From Mycolicibacterium helvum (GTDB lineage: Bacteria; Actinomycetota; Actinomycetes; Mycobacteriales; Mycobacteriaceae), in assembly GCF_010731895.1 (NCBI RefSeq), contig NZ_AP022596.1, positions 5,456,001-5,520,000 on the forward strand: a stretch of DNA of 64,000 nucleotides, given 5' to 3'. Numbering within the stretch: position 1 is the stretch's first letter; each line of letters begins with the position of its first letter. A program made the translations under genes and the position numbers. This document shows, in pieces, positions 50,218 through 58,927 of this stretch. The notes under the pieces were generated by a model. It was given only the letters and a program-made list of their open reading frames with translations. It ran no database searches and was not told where the DNA came from.

Positions 50218-50964
50218 GTGATCGTTCTGCTTCCGCCGTCGGAGACCAAACGCAGTGGCGGCGACGGCCCCCCGCTGCGGTTCGGTGAACTGGGCAGCTC
50301 CGCTCTTGACCCGCTGCGCCGAGAACTTGTCGACGAGCTCGTCGCGCTGGCCGCCGAGCCCGACGTGTGCCGTCGTGCGCTGGGTATCTCCCCCGCCCAG
50401 GATGCCGAGATCGAACGCAATGCCGCGCTGCTGAGCTCACCGACGCTGCCGGCGATCGACCGCTATACCGGGGTTCTCTACGACGCCCTGGACGTGGCGT
50501 CGCTGCGGGGTGCTGCTGCGGCCCGCGCCCGTGCTCGGCTCGCCGTCGGCTCCGCCCTGTTCGGGCTGCTTCGAGCCGACGACCGGATTCCGGCCTACCG
50601 GCTGTCGGCCTCGTCCAAACTCCCCGGGAGCGCGACTCTGGCGTCCCGGTGGCGGCCCGTCCTGGAGCCCGTCTTGGCCGAATTGGCCGCCACCGAGCTG
50701 GTGATCGATCTGCGCTCGGGTTCCTACGCCGGGTTGGGCAAGCTGCCGAATGCGGTGCGCGTCGACGTCCTGGCTGAGCATCCCGATGGCCGCCGCACCG
50801 TCGTCACGCACTTCAACAAGGCGCACAAAGGACGACTCGCCCGGGTGCTCGCGTCGAGCCGGTCCGAACCCGGCGATGCAGCTGCCGTCGCCACCGTGGC
50901 CCGCCGGGCCGGCATGCAGGTCGAACGAAGCGGCAACGAGCTGACCATCGTCGTCGCGGCGTGA
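50218..50964 (+). CDS. yaaA: peroxide stress protein YaaA/DUF328 family
   Basis: 248 aa starting with GTG. Patterns MIVLLPPSETKRSGG at the N-terminus, YTGVLYDALD, LLRADDRIPAYRLSASSKLPG and THFNKAHKGRLAR match YaaA. In E. coli YaaA lowers free iron during peroxide stress and has DNA-binding ability. The stop overlaps the following methyltransferase start by 4 nt (GTGA). Confidence 0.88.
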   Translation: MIVLLPPSETKRSGGDGPPLRFGELGSSALDPLRRELVDELVALAAEPDVCRRALGISPAQDAEIERNAALLSSPTLPAIDRYTGVLYDALDVASLRGAAAARARARLAVGSALFGLLRADDRIPAYRLSASSKLPGSATLASRWRPVLEPVLAELAATELVIDLRSGSYAGLGKLPNAVRVDVLAEHPDGRRTVVTHFNKAHKGRLARVLASSRSEPGDAAAVATVARRAGMQVERSGNELTIVVAA

Positions 50965-51584
50965 CCAGTGTCAGGATGATGGGCGTGAGCACCCGCTGGC
51001 AGAAGTCGACGGCACCACGCGGCGACGAGTACGACGCCCGGTGGAAATCGCTGGCCGACGCCGGCCAGAACATTCACGGCGAGGCCGATCTGATCGAAAG
51101 CTTGTTGCGTGAATCCGGTGGCACATCGGTGCTCGATGCTGGCTGCGGCACTGGCCGGGTAGCCATCGAATTAGCCAACCGCGGCGTGTCCGTGGCCGGC
51201 GTCGACTCCGACGCCGGGATGCTGGCCGCAGCGCGACGCAAAGCGCCGCAGCTGCGCTGGATCGAGGCTGATCTGGCCGACCTGGCAGCGGCGAACGTCG
51301 ACCGCGTCAACCTCGTAGTCCTGGCCGGCAACGTGATGATCTTTCTGGAACCAGGCACCGAGGCGCGGGTGCTCGCCGCGCTGGCGGGACGGCTGACACC
51401 GGGTGGACTGTTGGTCGCCGGGTTCTCGGTGCTCCCTGACCGCCTGTCACTACAGCGATATGACCAGGCCGCCGAAGCGGCCGGCCTGGTCCCGGTGGTG
51501 CGCTGGGCGGCGTGGGACCGCACCCCGTTCGAGGGCGGCGACTACGCCGTGTCGGTGCACCGGTTGCGTCGTTCGCCACGCTGA
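50961..51584 (+). CDS. class I SAM-dependent methyltransferase
   Basis: 207 aa from GTG coupled to yaaA; an inner GTG at codon 9 is an alternative. Motif I SVLDAGCGTGRVAIELANRG, acidic loop GVDSDAGML, then [12 protein letters not shown]. Compact Methyltransf_25-like fold. Substrate unknown; the coupling to yaaA suggests a shared stress context, which is inference. Confidence 0.82.
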   Translation: MTSVRMMGVSTRWQKSTAPRGDEYDARWKSLADAGQNIHGEADLIESLLRESGGTSVLDAGCGTGRVAIELANRGVSVAGVDSDAGMLAAARRKAPQLRWIEADLADLAAANVDRVNLVVLAGNVMIFLEPGTEARVLAALAGRLTPGGLLVAGFSVLPDRLSLQRYDQAAEAAGLVPVVRWAAWDRTPFEGGDYAVSVHRLRRSPR

Positions 51585-51734
51585 ATAAACTGCCGCCGAC
51601 GGAAACGCGGGTAAAACGGGGGGTGGCCAGTGCAGACAGCGTTCGCTAGGCTCTGTATCCGGCGCCGGTAGGTTGACTGCGACATCGTTGCTGGCGAGTC
51701 TGCTCTATCGGTGCGATCAGGGAGGGATGGCTTG

Positions 51735-52859
51735 ATGCGATCGGCGTTCTCGGGCCGTCCTGCGAACCAGTACTACACCCTCACAGCGTTGCTGGCCGCC
51801 CGCGGTGCGCAGACCTTCACCTCCCGGGTGATCGCGGGGTGTGTCTTCACCCTTGGCCTGATCGCATTGGGGACGCTTGGCAGCTCGGCCACTTTTCAGT
51901 GGGCGATTGGCCGAGACCTGCTGATCGCGGTGGTCGTCATCTGCTTCGTCTCGACGTTCATCTGGCTGCGCCACCGCTGGCCAACCAGGACGGAGTCAGC
52001 GTTGCTGGTCGCGATCGCGGCGGTGGCCATTCCGATCGGGAGCATCAGTCCGGCGATCCCGATGTACGGCTTGCTCGGCTCGTCGTCGTTCGTGTTGATC
52101 ATTGGCTACACGGCCCTGTTTCACGGCCCGCGCCTGCTGGCCTCGGTCCTGGCCGTCGCGGTCGCCACGCTCGCCTACCTTGGTTTCCGGATGGTCCATG
52201 CGGACCTTCCCTTCGCCCTGGCCGGCGTCGCGTTGATGCTCCTGCTCTACGTATTCGCCGCATTCTCCTGCCGACTAGTGGTGTGGTTGAGTGGCACCGA
52301 GGACGGCGCCGACGCCGTCGAACCGCTCACCGGGTTGCTCAACCGGGACGCGTTCTATCTGCAGACCGCGACGCTGCTGGCCTCCCGCAATCGCGACGAC
52401 GATCGCTACCTGGTGATCAGCGTCGTCAATATCGACAGCTTTGCGGCCATGGTCTCGGTCGCAGGTAGCCGGGGTGGCAACCGGGCGCGGGTCGCCGCCG
52501 GGCAGGCGTTGCGTGAAACAGTGCGCCGGGATGCCATCGTGGGCCACGTGGGCGAGGCCGAGTTCTTCGTCGCCGACTGTTTCACCACTCCCGACTCGTC
52601 ACCGTTGATCGAGCGCATCCGCGGTGCGATCGCGGCAACACCGGCCGGGATGACAGCGAGCATCGGGGTGGTCAGCACCCCGCTGCGTCCGTTGGTCGAG
52701 CACCCGCCCCACGAGATCCTCGACGAGATCGTCGCGCTGGCCACCACCGCGATGTACGAGGCGCGCAGGGCCGGCGGTAACCAGGCCCGCTATGTGGTGC
52801 GGCCGAACCTGAGCATCTCTGAGGACGGGACCGAGGGGTACGACACCCCACTGTTGTGA
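51735..52859 (+). CDS. membrane protein with degenerate GGDEF domain
   Basis: 374 aa from ATG after GGGAGGGA. Six or so membrane helices (about 35-185) precede a GGDEF-like domain (about 195-355: EPLTGLLNRDAF, VVNIDSFAAMV, MTASIGVV). The signature is HVGEAEFFV: Gly-Glu-Ala-Glu-Phe at 273-277 in place of GGDEF. With the second Gly and the Asp lost, c-di-GMP synthesis is doubtful; it may bind nucleotide or act as a sensor. Convergent with the SnoaL-like gene, 4 nt apart. Confidence 0.8.
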   Translation: MRSAFSGRPANQYYTLTALLAARGAQTFTSRVIAGCVFTLGLIALGTLGSSATFQWAIGRDLLIAVVVICFVSTFIWLRHRWPTRTESALLVAIAAVAIPIGSISPAIPMYGLLGSSSFVLIIGYTALFHGPRLLASVLAVAVATLAYLGFRMVHADLPFALAGVALMLLLYVFAAFSCRLVVWLSGTEDGADAVEPLTGLLNRDAFYLQTATLLASRNRDDDRYLVISVVNIDSFAAMVSVAGSRGGNRARVAAGQALRETVRRDAIVGHVGEAEFFVADCFTTPDSSPLIERIRGAIAATPAGMTASIGVVSTPLRPLVEHPPHEILDEIVALATTAMYEARRAGGNQARYVVRPNLSISEDGTEGYDTPLL

Positions 52860-52863
52860 ATCC

Positions 52864-53262
52864 TCAGCGCGTAGCCCCGTGGAGATCGGTAGGCGCGGCA
52901 GGCGATTCGGGATCGATTTCCACCCCGTAGGACGTGATGGACGTTATCTCGCGGCCGGCGAATTGGCAGATGTGGCAACTGGAGACGATGGTGAGGCCGT
53001 CCGGGCGCTGGTACCGGCCGAGTACCTCTACGACGACGGTGTCGTCCTGCTCGACGGTCAGGCACCGGTCCCAGGTCGCAACGGTTCCGGCCAGGCCGCC
53101 CGCGGTCTCCCGGCAGGTGGCGGCGACCGCGTCGGCGCCCTCGAGCACCGAGAAGCCGACAATCGTCCACGCAACGTCACGGGCCAGGTGCGGGAGGGCC
53201 TCGCCGAATCGGTGCTGGGCGAAGGCGCGCGCGATCTCCGCTCGGTCGCCAACCTCGGTCAT
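52864..53262 (-). CDS. SnoaL-like / NTF2-fold protein
   Basis: 132 aa. Cone-shaped NTF2 fold pattern: IARAFAQHRFGEALPHLARDVAWTIVG, CLTVEQDDTVVVEVLGRYQRPDG and ITSITSYGVEID. The family includes polyketide cyclases, dehydratases and carotenoid-binding domains; no active-site signature is decisive. Divergent from the agmatinase gene (93 nt between starts). Confidence 0.72.
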   Translation of the reverse strand: MTEVGDRAEIARAFAQHRFGEALPHLARDVAWTIVGFSVLEGADAVAATCRETAGGLAGTVATWDRCLTVEQDDTVVVEVLGRYQRPDGLTIVSSCHICQFAGREITSITSYGVEIDPESPAAPTDLHGATR

Positions 53263-53342
53263 GTCCGCTCCTGTCCTGCACCCTGCCGTCGAGGCTAGCG
53301 GCAAGCACGCGAAGCTGGCCCGCGCCGGCCCGACGGCAGCGG

Positions 53343-53348
53343 TAATGT
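53343..53348 (+). promoter_or_regulatory. -10 box, leaderless start of agmatinase-family gene
   Basis: TAATGT ends 7 nt before the ATG. Confidence 0.5.
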
Positions 53349-53355
53349 CTGCCCA

Positions 53356-54402
53356 ATGAGCCCCGGCCACGACCACAAACCCGAGCGTGAACTTCCACCC
53401 GGTATGGCCGAGCAGCTGGATCTGCCGTATTCGGGAATGGTCTCGTTCGGGCAGCGCCCCTTCCTGACCGAGCCCGAGCAGCTGGATAGCTGGAAGCCGG
53501 ATGTGGCGATCGTCGGGGCACCATTCGACATCGCCACCACCAATCGGCCCGGCGCAAGGTTCGGCCCGCGGGCGATCCGGTCCACCGCCTACGAACCCGG
53601 CACCTATCACATGGATCTCGGGCTGGAGATCTTCGACTGGCTGGAGGTCGTCGACTTCGGCGACGCACACTGCCCGCACGGCTCCACCGAGGTGTCGCAT
53701 GCGAACATCCGCGAGCGGGTGCACACCATCGCCTCGCGCGGCATCGTCCCGGTCGTCCTCGGCGGCGACCACTCGATCACCTGGCCGTCGGCCACCGCTG
53801 TCGCCGATGTGCACGGCTACGGCAATGTCGGGATCGTGCATTTCGACGCGCACGCCGACACCGCCGACATCATCGACGGCAACCTGGCCAGCCATGGCAC
53901 CCCGATGCGCCGGTTGATCGAGTCCGGCGCCGTGCCGGGAACGCACTTCGTCCAGGTCGGGCTGCGCGGCTACTGGCCGCCGCAGGACACCTTCGAGTGG
54001 ATGCAAGAACAAGGCATGGTCTGGCACACCATGCAGGAGATCTGGGATCACGGCTTCAAATCCGTGATGGCCAAGGCCGTGAGCGAAGCCCTCGCCAAGG
54101 CCGACAAGCTTTATGTCTCAGTCGATATCGACGTCCTCGACCCGGCCCACGCACCCGGCACCGGCACCCCCGAGCCGGGCGGAATCACCAGCGCCGACCT
54201 GCTACGCATGGTCCGGCAGCTGTGCTACGAGCACGATGTGGCCGGCGTCGACGTGGTGGAGGTCGCGCCGGCTTACGACCACGCCGAGCTCACGGTCAAC
54301 GCCGCACACCGGGTGGTGTTCGAGGCACTCGCCGGGATGGCCGCCCGTCGCCGCGATGCGGCGAAGGTCAAGCCGGGCCCGCCGTCCCCGTTGGCCACCT
54401 AA
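53356..54402 (+). CDS. speB: agmatinase/ureohydrolase family enzyme
   Basis: 348 aa. The binuclear Mn site of the arginase/agmatinase fold is complete: GGDHS (136-140), DAHAD (164-168) and SVDIDVLDP (255-263). An N-terminal extension of about 30 residues and a basic C-terminus frame the core. Agmatinase releases urea from agmatine to give putrescine, but several relatives act on other guanidino compounds. No polyamine genes are adjacent, so substrate is open. Confidence 0.85.
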   Translation: MSPGHDHKPERELPPGMAEQLDLPYSGMVSFGQRPFLTEPEQLDSWKPDVAIVGAPFDIATTNRPGARFGPRAIRSTAYEPGTYHMDLGLEIFDWLEVVDFGDAHCPHGSTEVSHANIRERVHTIASRGIVPVVLGGDHSITWPSATAVADVHGYGNVGIVHFDAHADTADIIDGNLASHGTPMRRLIESGAVPGTHFVQVGLRGYWPPQDTFEWMQEQGMVWHTMQEIWDHGFKSVMAKAVSEALAKADKLYVSVDIDVLDPAHAPGTGTPEPGGITSADLLRMVRQLCYEHDVAGVDVVEVAPAYDHAELTVNAAHRVVFEALAGMAARRRDAAKVKPGPPSPLAT

Positions 54403-54408
54403 AGGAAC

Positions 54409-55539
54409 TCAGTAGTCGGACTCGGCGGCCAGGATCTCGGCCAGATAGGCGTCGGGTCCCGGCTCGGCCAGCCGGTTGCGGGCGAATCTCCGGACCCGCG
54501 CACGGGATTGGGCGGGTTCGGCCGTCTCGGCCCCGACAGTGACAACGGTAGCCGACCAGTTCTGGTCCCACGCCTGGGTGACGGTAGCCGGCCGGCCCGC
54601 CGCATCGATAAGTTCGAGGCTCGCCCGCCCCGATTCATCGAGCGCGCCAGCAGCGGTAAAAGCATTGCAGCGCAGTCTGATCGGGATACCGGCGGGCGAC
54701 CCGGGACCCACCACCGCGACCTGCAACACGGCGTTGACCCGATCACCGTCGGCCGTCACCGCCCAGCCGACGGTGTCCTCGGCGGCGTCGAACACGCCGC
54801 CGGGCACCGCAGACCAGGCCATCGACGTGACACCCCTGGCGATCAACCCGGCCGGCGTAGGTCCGGTATCGGTGCCGGCCGCCAGCGCGTAGTCGTCGTG
54901 GTGCGCGGATACCAGCGCCGGCGACGCTGTCATCTGCTCGACCGTGTCGGCCAGGTCGGCCCAGCCCGGGGCGTCGACGCCGACGTCCTGGGCCAGCTCC
55001 ACACACCGGACCACCAACTCCACCACCCGCGGCTCACCGACAATCAAATGCAGGGTCAGCGCAGCGGCGTGCGGGGCCAGCAACGCGCCGATATCGGCGT
55101 CGAGGCTGTCCTCCCCCATGAAGTCCTCGGCTTGCGCGGTGAGCAGCGCGATTTCGGCGTCGAGCAGGGCCGGGTCCAGGCCGATGATGCCGTCTTGAAC
55201 GCTGACCGGCCACCACCGACGCAGCCAGTGCCCGATGGCCAGCCGGCGCAGCCCGTCCAGTGTTCCTGAGCGCACTTCGACACTCGGAAGATCCACTCCC
55301 CTATCGACGTCCGGTGGCTGCGCCGCCGCAGCGGCTACGGCTCGGTGTCCGTCCTCGCCGAGTACGCGCCACAACCAGTCGGCTCGGTCGGCATCGGTCA
55401 GCGTGATCTGGGCCTGCTTCTCGGCCTCGTCCACGGTCCATGCCAGCACCGCGCCGTCGACCTCCACGACCGCCACCAACGGCACGGCGGCAACGGCGGG
55501 GCCGGTGCGCCACAGTCCGGATTCGGCGACCAATCTCAT
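54409..55539 (-). CDS. uncharacterised protein of the CHAT gene cluster (a)
   Basis: 376 aa; ATG overlaps the stop of the upstream gene by 4 nt. No signal peptide or membrane helix. Rich in Ala/Val with acidic character. Its first half has a Trp-rich patch (HWLRRWWPVSV, about 104-114) and the second half looks like beta-rich modules (GVTSMAWSAVPGGVFDAAEDTVGW). I recognise no family. Codon usage and GC look like the neighbours. It is the last gene of the pair and presumably works with it. Confidence 0.7.
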   Translation of the reverse strand: MRLVAESGLWRTGPAVAAVPLVAVVEVDGAVLAWTVDEAEKQAQITLTDADRADWLWRVLGEDGHRAVAAAAAQPPDVDRGVDLPSVEVRSGTLDGLRRLAIGHWLRRWWPVSVQDGIIGLDPALLDAEIALLTAQAEDFMGEDSLDADIGALLAPHAAALTLHLIVGEPRVVELVVRCVELAQDVGVDAPGWADLADTVEQMTASPALVSAHHDDYALAAGTDTGPTPAGLIARGVTSMAWSAVPGGVFDAAEDTVGWAVTADGDRVNAVLQVAVVGPGSPAGIPIRLRCNAFTAAGALDESGRASLELIDAAGRPATVTQAWDQNWSATVVTVGAETAEPAQSRARVRRFARNRLAEPGPDAYLAEILAAESDY

Positions 55540-56855
55540 TGCTTCACCTGGACTTCCAGCATGGACTTGATCCGCTGCCGGTGATCGAGGCTCACTGAAC
55601 GGGCGACCCCCTCGAGCAACGCGCGCAGATCGTCGACGTCCTCGCAGGGTTCCTGCCACACATCGCGCCCGTGCAGCCGCGCCCACAGCCGACCCAGGTA
55701 CGGCCGGGCAAAACTGGCCAGATCGTCGACGACTTGGCGCTGACGCGGATGAAGCGGCGCGACATCGGCCATGGCGCGGCGCGCATGCAGGACATAGGCC
55801 TCTTTGCGCAACCTGGCCTGAATCGTCGCGGCCAGCTGATACCGGCTGCTGGCTCGCTCATCGAGCGGAGTCAGCTGGCCGGCCACCTCGATCCCGGCCA
55901 CTAGCGCGGCCTGCTTGTCCTCGCCGAGGAAACCCCAAGGGGCGCAGGCACGGTCGACTTCTTCGGCGCACAGTAGTGGCACATCGGGAAGCTCGTCACG
56001 ATCCAGTGCGCGCCGCAGCGTCGCCCGGACGCGGTCCACCACGCTGCGGTCCAGCGGCCGGTCGCGATCCGATCCCCCGGACAACGGTGGCGGGCGCAGC
56101 GGCAATGCCGACGTCAGGCCGAGCTCCAGGATCGACCATGGCAGTGCCGATGGTTGGGTGCGCGCCTGGGCGCCCAGATTGTGCGGGGTCGCGTCGGCGA
56201 TCAGCGCCGACCACACCCGTTGACGCGCAACGGTGGCGCGATGTCCCTCGGCCGGACCCAGAACGGTGGTCAGACCGGCCAGGAACGGTCCGCTGATGCT
56301 GCCGTCGGCACGCACATCGGCCCAACTCCGCTGCAATTGGGCCGAGAGCCGGGAAAGCACCTGCGGCGACGTGACGAGCTCGTTGAGCACCTCGACGCCG
56401 GTGCGGTCACGGTCATCGTGCACGGCGCGTAGCGCCCCCGATGCCCTCTGCACACCATCGTCACCGGGTGCACCGTTGGTCACCGCGAGCTCGAAACAGA
56501 CTGGGAAATAGAGGTCCTGGGCGTTACCGGCGGTGACGCGCAGCCGGCGACGTTCGGCCTTCATCAACTCGAACCATGCCGCGGCCGAGCGCAATCGCTC
56601 GGCGTGATCTGCGATCAGGTCAGCCATCTGGGTGGCCACGTCGGCGTCAACGAACGCGGCGGAAAACGCGGGGTTGCTGCGCAGCCGCAAGACGAGGGGG
56701 TCGAGGATCCGCTTCACCGTTCGGCGTAGCGGCCCGCCATCGTCGCCGCTGAGGATCTCCACACCGGGTCCGATCGCCCGCCACGCACGGTCGATCACCG
56801 CGCGCCGCGGCTGCGACGTGCTGACGGCGGTGACCGTGGTCGAGCCGGCGCTCAT
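55536..56855 (-). CDS. uncharacterised protein of the CHAT gene cluster (b)
   Basis: 439 aa from ATG; the frame is open 270 codons upstream, but that part is antisense to the divergent gene. Predicted mostly helical, soluble, with repeated charged segments such as ADHAERLRSAAAWFELMKAERRRL and ATIQARLRKEAYVLHARRAMADV. No known domain. Translationally coupled to the 376-aa protein. Confidence 0.7.
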   Translation of the reverse strand: MSAGSTTVTAVSTSQPRRAVIDRAWRAIGPGVEILSGDDGGPLRRTVKRILDPLVLRLRSNPAFSAAFVDADVATQMADLIADHAERLRSAAAWFELMKAERRRLRVTAGNAQDLYFPVCFELAVTNGAPGDDGVQRASGALRAVHDDRDRTGVEVLNELVTSPQVLSRLSAQLQRSWADVRADGSISGPFLAGLTTVLGPAEGHRATVARQRVWSALIADATPHNLGAQARTQPSALPWSILELGLTSALPLRPPPLSGGSDRDRPLDRSVVDRVRATLRRALDRDELPDVPLLCAEEVDRACAPWGFLGEDKQAALVAGIEVAGQLTPLDERASSRYQLAATIQARLRKEAYVLHARRAMADVAPLHPRQRQVVDDLASFARPYLGRLWARLHGRDVWQEPCEDVDDLRALLEGVARSVSLDHRQRIKSMLEVQVKQ

Positions 56856-56921
56856 CCGGACAGGATAGAGGCAGCGCGAAGTTGGGTTCGGTAGCCGGTG
56901 CCCGCAGCCACGCTGCTCCCC

Positions 56922-57581
56922 ATGTCTGATGCACTGCTGGGCGCCATCGCCGTCGTCTCCGCCATCGCACTCGCGTCGATCATCGTCGCGGCCGGCCTGG
57001 CCGGCCAGCCACCGAGGGCGCCCCGCTCCCGCCGAACGCGCTGCGTGCGGGCGGTCGGCGTCGGGACGGTCCAGATGGTGGCCGAGGCCGATGACCCTGT
57101 CATCGTCATTGAGGTGGAAAGCGTTGCCGGCCATCGTTTCACCGGACGGCTGTGCCACGGCCATGGCGATCCGGTGGTGTCGGCCTTGCGTCCCGGGGTG
57201 ATCGTGCTGGTGTCCTTCGACCCGGCCAGCCGCAAGGAGCTCTCGCTGGCCGACGACGCCATCGCAGTGCGGGCCGCGGTCGACAACACGCTGCTGCGCC
57301 AGGGCGTACTCACCGGCGATCAGCTGGACGTGATCCGGTTCGGCACCCGCTCGTGCGGTGTCGTGACCGGGATGCGACCCACCGGCCGTGAGCGCGCCGA
57401 CTGCCGCGAGGTCGAACTGGACCTCATGGTCACCCGCCCGGGCGGCGGCCAGTTCCCGGCCCGCGAAACCACGCTCGTGCCCGAAGCCGCGCTGGCCAAA
57501 GTCTCCCCCGGCAGCATCATCGACGCCTACTACCTGCCGGAGGACGAGTCCGCGATCGCCGTCTGCCTGCCCCCGGCGTGA
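56922..57581 (+). CDS. N-terminally anchored protein inside the CHAT cluster
   Basis: 219 aa from ATG (a GTG eight codons upstream is possible). One N-terminal helix (about 5-28) followed by a basic stretch (PPRAPRSRRTR) and a beta-rich domain (about 40-215) with VGTVQMVAEADDPVIVIEVESVAGHRFTGRL, VIVLVSFDPASRKELSLADD and ELDLMVTRPGGGQFPARETTLV. No family recognised. It points opposite to the four cluster genes and lies between the two pairs; its 3' end is 5 nt from the convergent CHAT stop. Confidence 0.65.
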   Translation: MSDALLGAIAVVSAIALASIIVAAGLAGQPPRAPRSRRTRCVRAVGVGTVQMVAEADDPVIVIEVESVAGHRFTGRLCHGHGDPVVSALRPGVIVLVSFDPASRKELSLADDAIAVRAAVDNTLLRQGVLTGDQLDVIRFGTRSCGVVTGMRPTGRERADCREVELDLMVTRPGGGQFPARETTLVPEAALAKVSPGSIIDAYYLPEDESAIAVCLPPA

Positions 57582-57586
57582 CAAGT

Positions 57587-58927
57587 TCACCTCGCACCCC
57601 CGACCGCGAAGGTGACCACCGCGGCCCAGTACAACGGGCTGGCGCCCACGTTGCCGGCGCGCCACCGGCGCATCTGCTCCCGCTGCCAGCGGTTCAGGCT
57701 CAGCACCGCGTCATCGGCCTCATGCGCGTCGTCGACGGCAATGACGACCTGGGCCATCGGATCCTCAGTGCGGGCGGTGAACCGCCGGTATCCGGCGGTT
57801 GTGGGCAGTGACCACAGCGTTGCGGTCACCAGTTCGCTGCCGCAGAGCACCATTGCAGCGACCAGGCCGGTCGCCTCGTCGAACTGATAGTCGCCGCCTG
57901 AGCCGCACGCGAGTAGCGCCACCCGGGGCGGCAATGGCAGCTGTACGGCCATCAAGTCCGCGGCCAACAGCGGGCGGTGATCGCCGACGGGTTCGGCGGC
58001 ACCCTCCGCGGCGGACGTGCAGGCCAGATGCAGAGCTGCGCGGTCGGCGTAGCCGTGCGTACGGTCGGCGGCGCTGGCATGGCCGACGAACAGCAACCTG
58101 CTGGGGGCACGTTCCAGGACTGCGGCGAGCCAGCTCCGGTCGGCGTCGCTGCGGCGGAACAACTCCACTGCGGCGCCGACCGCGGGCAGCACCGTGCGGC
58201 GTGTGAGGAGCTCGCCGAAATGCAGGGACAGCGTGCTCTCACCCGACGGTCGCCCTAGGACTGACCCCAGCGGTGAATCAGGTCGCTGGCCCGGCACGCG
58301 GGGGTCCATCACCAGAAGTGCTGGGGCGCTTTTCCTTTCACGCCAGCACGCGGGTATACGCGACGCGTGGACGATGTTGGGAGGCACCGCCATCACCACG
58401 TCGACCATCTCCATGAGACGCAAACCCTCGGTGACGCTGGCGATGTCGACGAGCTGCCATGGAATGTGCGCGGCGTTGGTCCCGGTGAAGGTGATCGCCG
58501 ATTTCCGGGCGGCAAGCAGCTCCTCGGGGTTGGGGCCGGCCAGCGGGACCGCCAGCAGGCCCCACGGGATACGCGCCAGCCGCGCACTCGGGGAGATGAA
58601 CAGCACCGGCCGCGGATCGGCGACGTGTTCGGAGATCAGCTGCCAGGCAGGTGCGGGAATCAGCAGCACACCCAGGATGTAAGCGAGGGTCAATTCACCC
58701 TGCGCGGTGGCGAATGGTCCGCGGGTCAGGGCCCGGTCGAGAGCGTCTGTGAGGCTTTCGTCGCCGTCGGGGTCGGGCAGCGCCCCCCGCAGCTCCTCGA
58801 GCGCGGCCAGCAGGATCGGCTCGTGCACCACCCAGGTGATCGTGCGATCGGGCTGCCCGACCACACGCAGACTGGCGTATGTGGCGACGCCGAGATCGGC
58901 GAACCGCAACACGAGTTCGGTGTTCAT
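57587..58927 (-). CDS. CHAT-domain (caspase-like) protein
   Basis: 446 aa. C-terminal CHAT domain (about 170-445) with catalytic His283 in SRLLFVGHASAAD and Cys341 in RVALLACGSGGDYQ, followed by FDEATGLVAAMVLCGSELVTATLW. This is the clan-CD Cys-His dyad of separase/caspase-like peptidases. The first 150 residues form another, unknown domain. Its ATG overlaps the stop of the TPR-like gene by 4 nt. Cytosolic. Related CHAT proteins act in conflict and signalling systems; here the target is unknown. Confidence 0.85.
   Translation of the reverse strand: MNTELVLRFADLGVATYASLRVVGQPDRTITWVVHEPILLAALEELRGALPDPDGDESLTDALDRALTRGPFATAQGELTLAYILGVLLIPAPAWQLISEHVADPRPVLFISPSARLARIPWGLLAVPLAGPNPEELLAARKSAITFTGTNAAHIPWQLVDIASVTEGLRLMEMVDVVMAVPPNIVHASRIPACWRERKSAPALLVMDPRVPGQRPDSPLGSVLGRPSGESTLSLHFGELLTRRTVLPAVGAAVELFRRSDADRSWLAAVLERAPSRLLFVGHASAADRTHGYADRAALHLACTSAAEGAAEPVGDHRPLLAADLMAVQLPLPPRVALLACGSGGDYQFDEATGLVAAMVLCGSELVTATLWSLPTTAGYRRFTARTEDPMAQVVIAVDDAHEADDAVLSLNRWQREQMRRWRAGNVGASPLYWAAVVTFAVGGAR

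Noticed and set aside
56856..57665. 270-codon N-terminal extension of the 439-aa cluster protein
   Set aside because: Antisense to the anchored gene at 56922-57581; composition is Arg/Gly/His-rich as in shadow frames.
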